From an uncultured Paracoccaceae bacterium (GTDB lineage Bacteria; Pseudomonadota; Alphaproteobacteria; Rhodobacterales; Rhodobacteraceae), in the NCBI GenBank assembly GCA_943787985.1, contig CALSOO010000008.1:131501-195500 (forward strand): a stretch of DNA of 64,000 bases. The letters are read 5' to 3'. Numbering within the stretch: position 1 is the stretch's first letter; each line of letters starts with the position of its first letter. The position numbers and the translations under genes are program-made. Positions 63,113-64,000 of this stretch are shown piece by piece. The notes beneath the pieces are model-generated. The model saw nothing but the letters and a program-made list of their open reading frames with translations. It did not search any database and was not told the origin of the DNA.

Positions 63113-63733
63113 TTAGAGGTTTGGGTTCATGGTATAGGTGCCCATGTGCGATGCTTGGTCCAGAACATGGCCCTTCATCGCGGCCAAAGCATCTGCGCCT
63201 GTGAACGCGCCCTCAAGGTTCAACGCTTCCACGTCCAGCGCGTAAACTGTGAAGTGGTAGTGGTGCATGATGCTGTCGTTCCATGGGGGACACGGGCCGT
63301 CATAACCGCCATAGTTCCCGCCCATATCCGCATCACCCGCAAACCAATCGGTGTAGCTGTTGATGCCTGTTGTGCCGTGGCCTTGCACGCCTGCTGCCTT
63401 GCCTTTTGGGGTCACGCCAGCACTGTCTGCGCCTTCAGCGATCTCATGCGTGTCTGCCGCAATATTCACCAACACCCAGTGGTAGAAATCGACACGCGGC
63501 AGGTCGGCGGGAACCGTTTTACCCTCTTTGTTCACATCCTTGCCAGAGGACGGAACATCGGGGTCATGACAGATCACTGCAAACGACTTGGTGCCCGTTG
63601 GTGCACCATCCCAGCTGATCGCGGGATTGATATTTTGCGCCAGTTCAAAGTGCCCTTCATCAGGGATTTGACCAAAGGCGAAATTGGCGGGGATGGGCTG
63701 ACCGTTGGCCCATGCGTTGAGGGTAAGTTTCAT
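63113..63733 (-). CDS. YbhB/YbcL family (PEBP/Raf kinase inhibitor-like) protein
   Basis: About 206 residues of the phosphatidylethanolamine-binding-protein fold. It has the ligand-site segments INPAISWDGAPTGTKSFAVICHDPDVP, DFYHWVLVNI, GINSYTDW and GGYDGPCPPWNDS followed by HHYHFTVYALD. ATG 63733 (MKLTLNAW) was chosen; upstream codons are unlike the family. It lies on the same strand as the next, partial PEBP gene. Role unknown. Confidence 0.88.
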   Translation of the reverse strand: MKLTLNAWANGQPIPANFAFGQIPDEGHFELAQNINPAISWDGAPTGTKSFAVICHDPDVPSSGKDVNKEGKTVPADLPRVDFYHWVLVNIAADTHEIAEGADSAGVTPKGKAAGVQGHGTTGINSYTDWFAGDADMGGNYGGYDGPCPPWNDSIMHHYHFTVYALDVEALNLEGAFTGADALAAMKGHVLDQASHMGTYTMNPNL

Positions 63734-63790
63734 CGGAGAGTTCCTTGTGCAAAGAAAGTGCCCTGACACATGTGTCAAAGCACTTATAGA

Positions 63791-64000
63791 TTAACGGTTG
63801 TAAACGGCTGTGATTGTTGCGGACGCGAGGCTGTTGGCGTTGACCATGAAGCCTGCCAATGCGTTGCTGACCGAATTGTCGATCTCAAGCGTGGTGCCCA
63901 AAGCGTGGACGGTGAATTGGTAACGGTGCACTTCGCCTGGAGGTGGACATGCGCCGCCGAACCCTGTCGCGCCATAGTCGTTGGTCAGTTGCACGCCACT
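63791..64000 (-). CDS. PEBP-family protein, 3' part only (cut by window edge)
   Basis: The last 69 codons of a second YbhB/YbcL-like gene: QLTNDYGATGFGGACPPPGEVH, YQFTVHALGTTLEID and a C-terminus ANSLASATITAVYNR. The GGxCPPPG ... H-x-Y-x-F-T-V-x-A-L order matches the family's end. The frame is open past the window edge (64000). Its stop lies 57 bases upstream of the first PEBP start, on the same strand, so two paralogues are in tandem. Confidence 0.82.
   Translation of the reverse strand, partial: SGVQLTNDYGATGFGGACPPPGEVHRYQFTVHALGTTLEIDNSVSNALAGFMVNANSLASATITAVYNR

Noticed and set aside
58680..64000. Second copy of the tRNA-Cys 3' end as attR
   Set aside because: None was found by eye up to the window end.

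Overview
The window looks like a chromosome segment of an alphaproteobacterium of the Rhodobacteraceae (Roseobacter group). The evidence is family-level: an Irr-type Fur regulator beside fabA, a FabA/FabB/FabI set, a Rhodobacteraceae-type small protein (DUF6280-like), a PopZ-like acidic protein beside tolC and pcm, a CCA-encoding tRNA-Cys next to a tyrosine recombinase, GC-rich coding sequence, and a GC-rich intergenic palindrome of a kind I associate with this family. No rRNA, CRISPR array or complete insertion sequence was seen.

Layout. 1-1430 (minus strand): OmpA-like protein, a frame-broken lipoprotein and the frame-broken 5' part of phoH; the frameshifts cluster in the first ~750 bases, as in low-quality sequence at a contig end. 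1638-5276: miaB, a glycosyltransferase-like protein, a small unknown and a PhyH dioxygenase. 5515-11467: irr / fabA, an ammonium channel, a FemAB/GNAT-like protein, a small membrane ORF, a 350-base leader with a 74-base-period direct repeat, then fabB-fabI. 11625-20284: mostly plus-strand housekeeping and catabolic genes (HAD dehalogenase, hydrolases, serine/threonine dehydratase, EEP nuclease, pcaD, pcaB, MFS exporter). 20368-22765: a zinc alcohol dehydrogenase and an enolase-superfamily enzyme.

22774-38707 is the most interesting part: 18 tightly packed minus-strand genes that start with a sugar-type ABC transporter and continue with four NTF2/SnoaL-fold proteins (three of them double-domain), a HisD-family dehydrogenase, an SDR, a LacI regulator, a bicupin, a SAM methyltransferase, a MetE-like protein, an RraA-type aldolase, a CIA30 protein and two unknown proteins. 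A near-perfect LacI-family operator (38772-38787) lies upstream of the first gene. I read this as an uncharacterised uptake-and-catabolism system whose substrate cannot be named from sequence.

38892-58483: a secreted single-heme protein, valS, crotonase, a small Tat-signal peptide gene, two aminotransferases, an ABC exporter, a TIGR04283-like glycosyltransferase, ygfZ, a CobW GTPase, an amidohydrolase, efp, a DUF6280-like protein, a frame-broken membrane protein, a PopZ-like protein, tolC and pcm. 58629-64000: tRNA-Cys followed by a mobile-element scar in which two truncated tyrosine recombinases are joined tail to tail, about 550 bases without a gene, a small cassette (VOC protein, muconolactone-isomerase-like protein, ribbon-helix-helix protein), a frame-broken two-domain carboxymuconolactone-decarboxylase-like protein, and two PEBP-family genes, the last cut by the window end.
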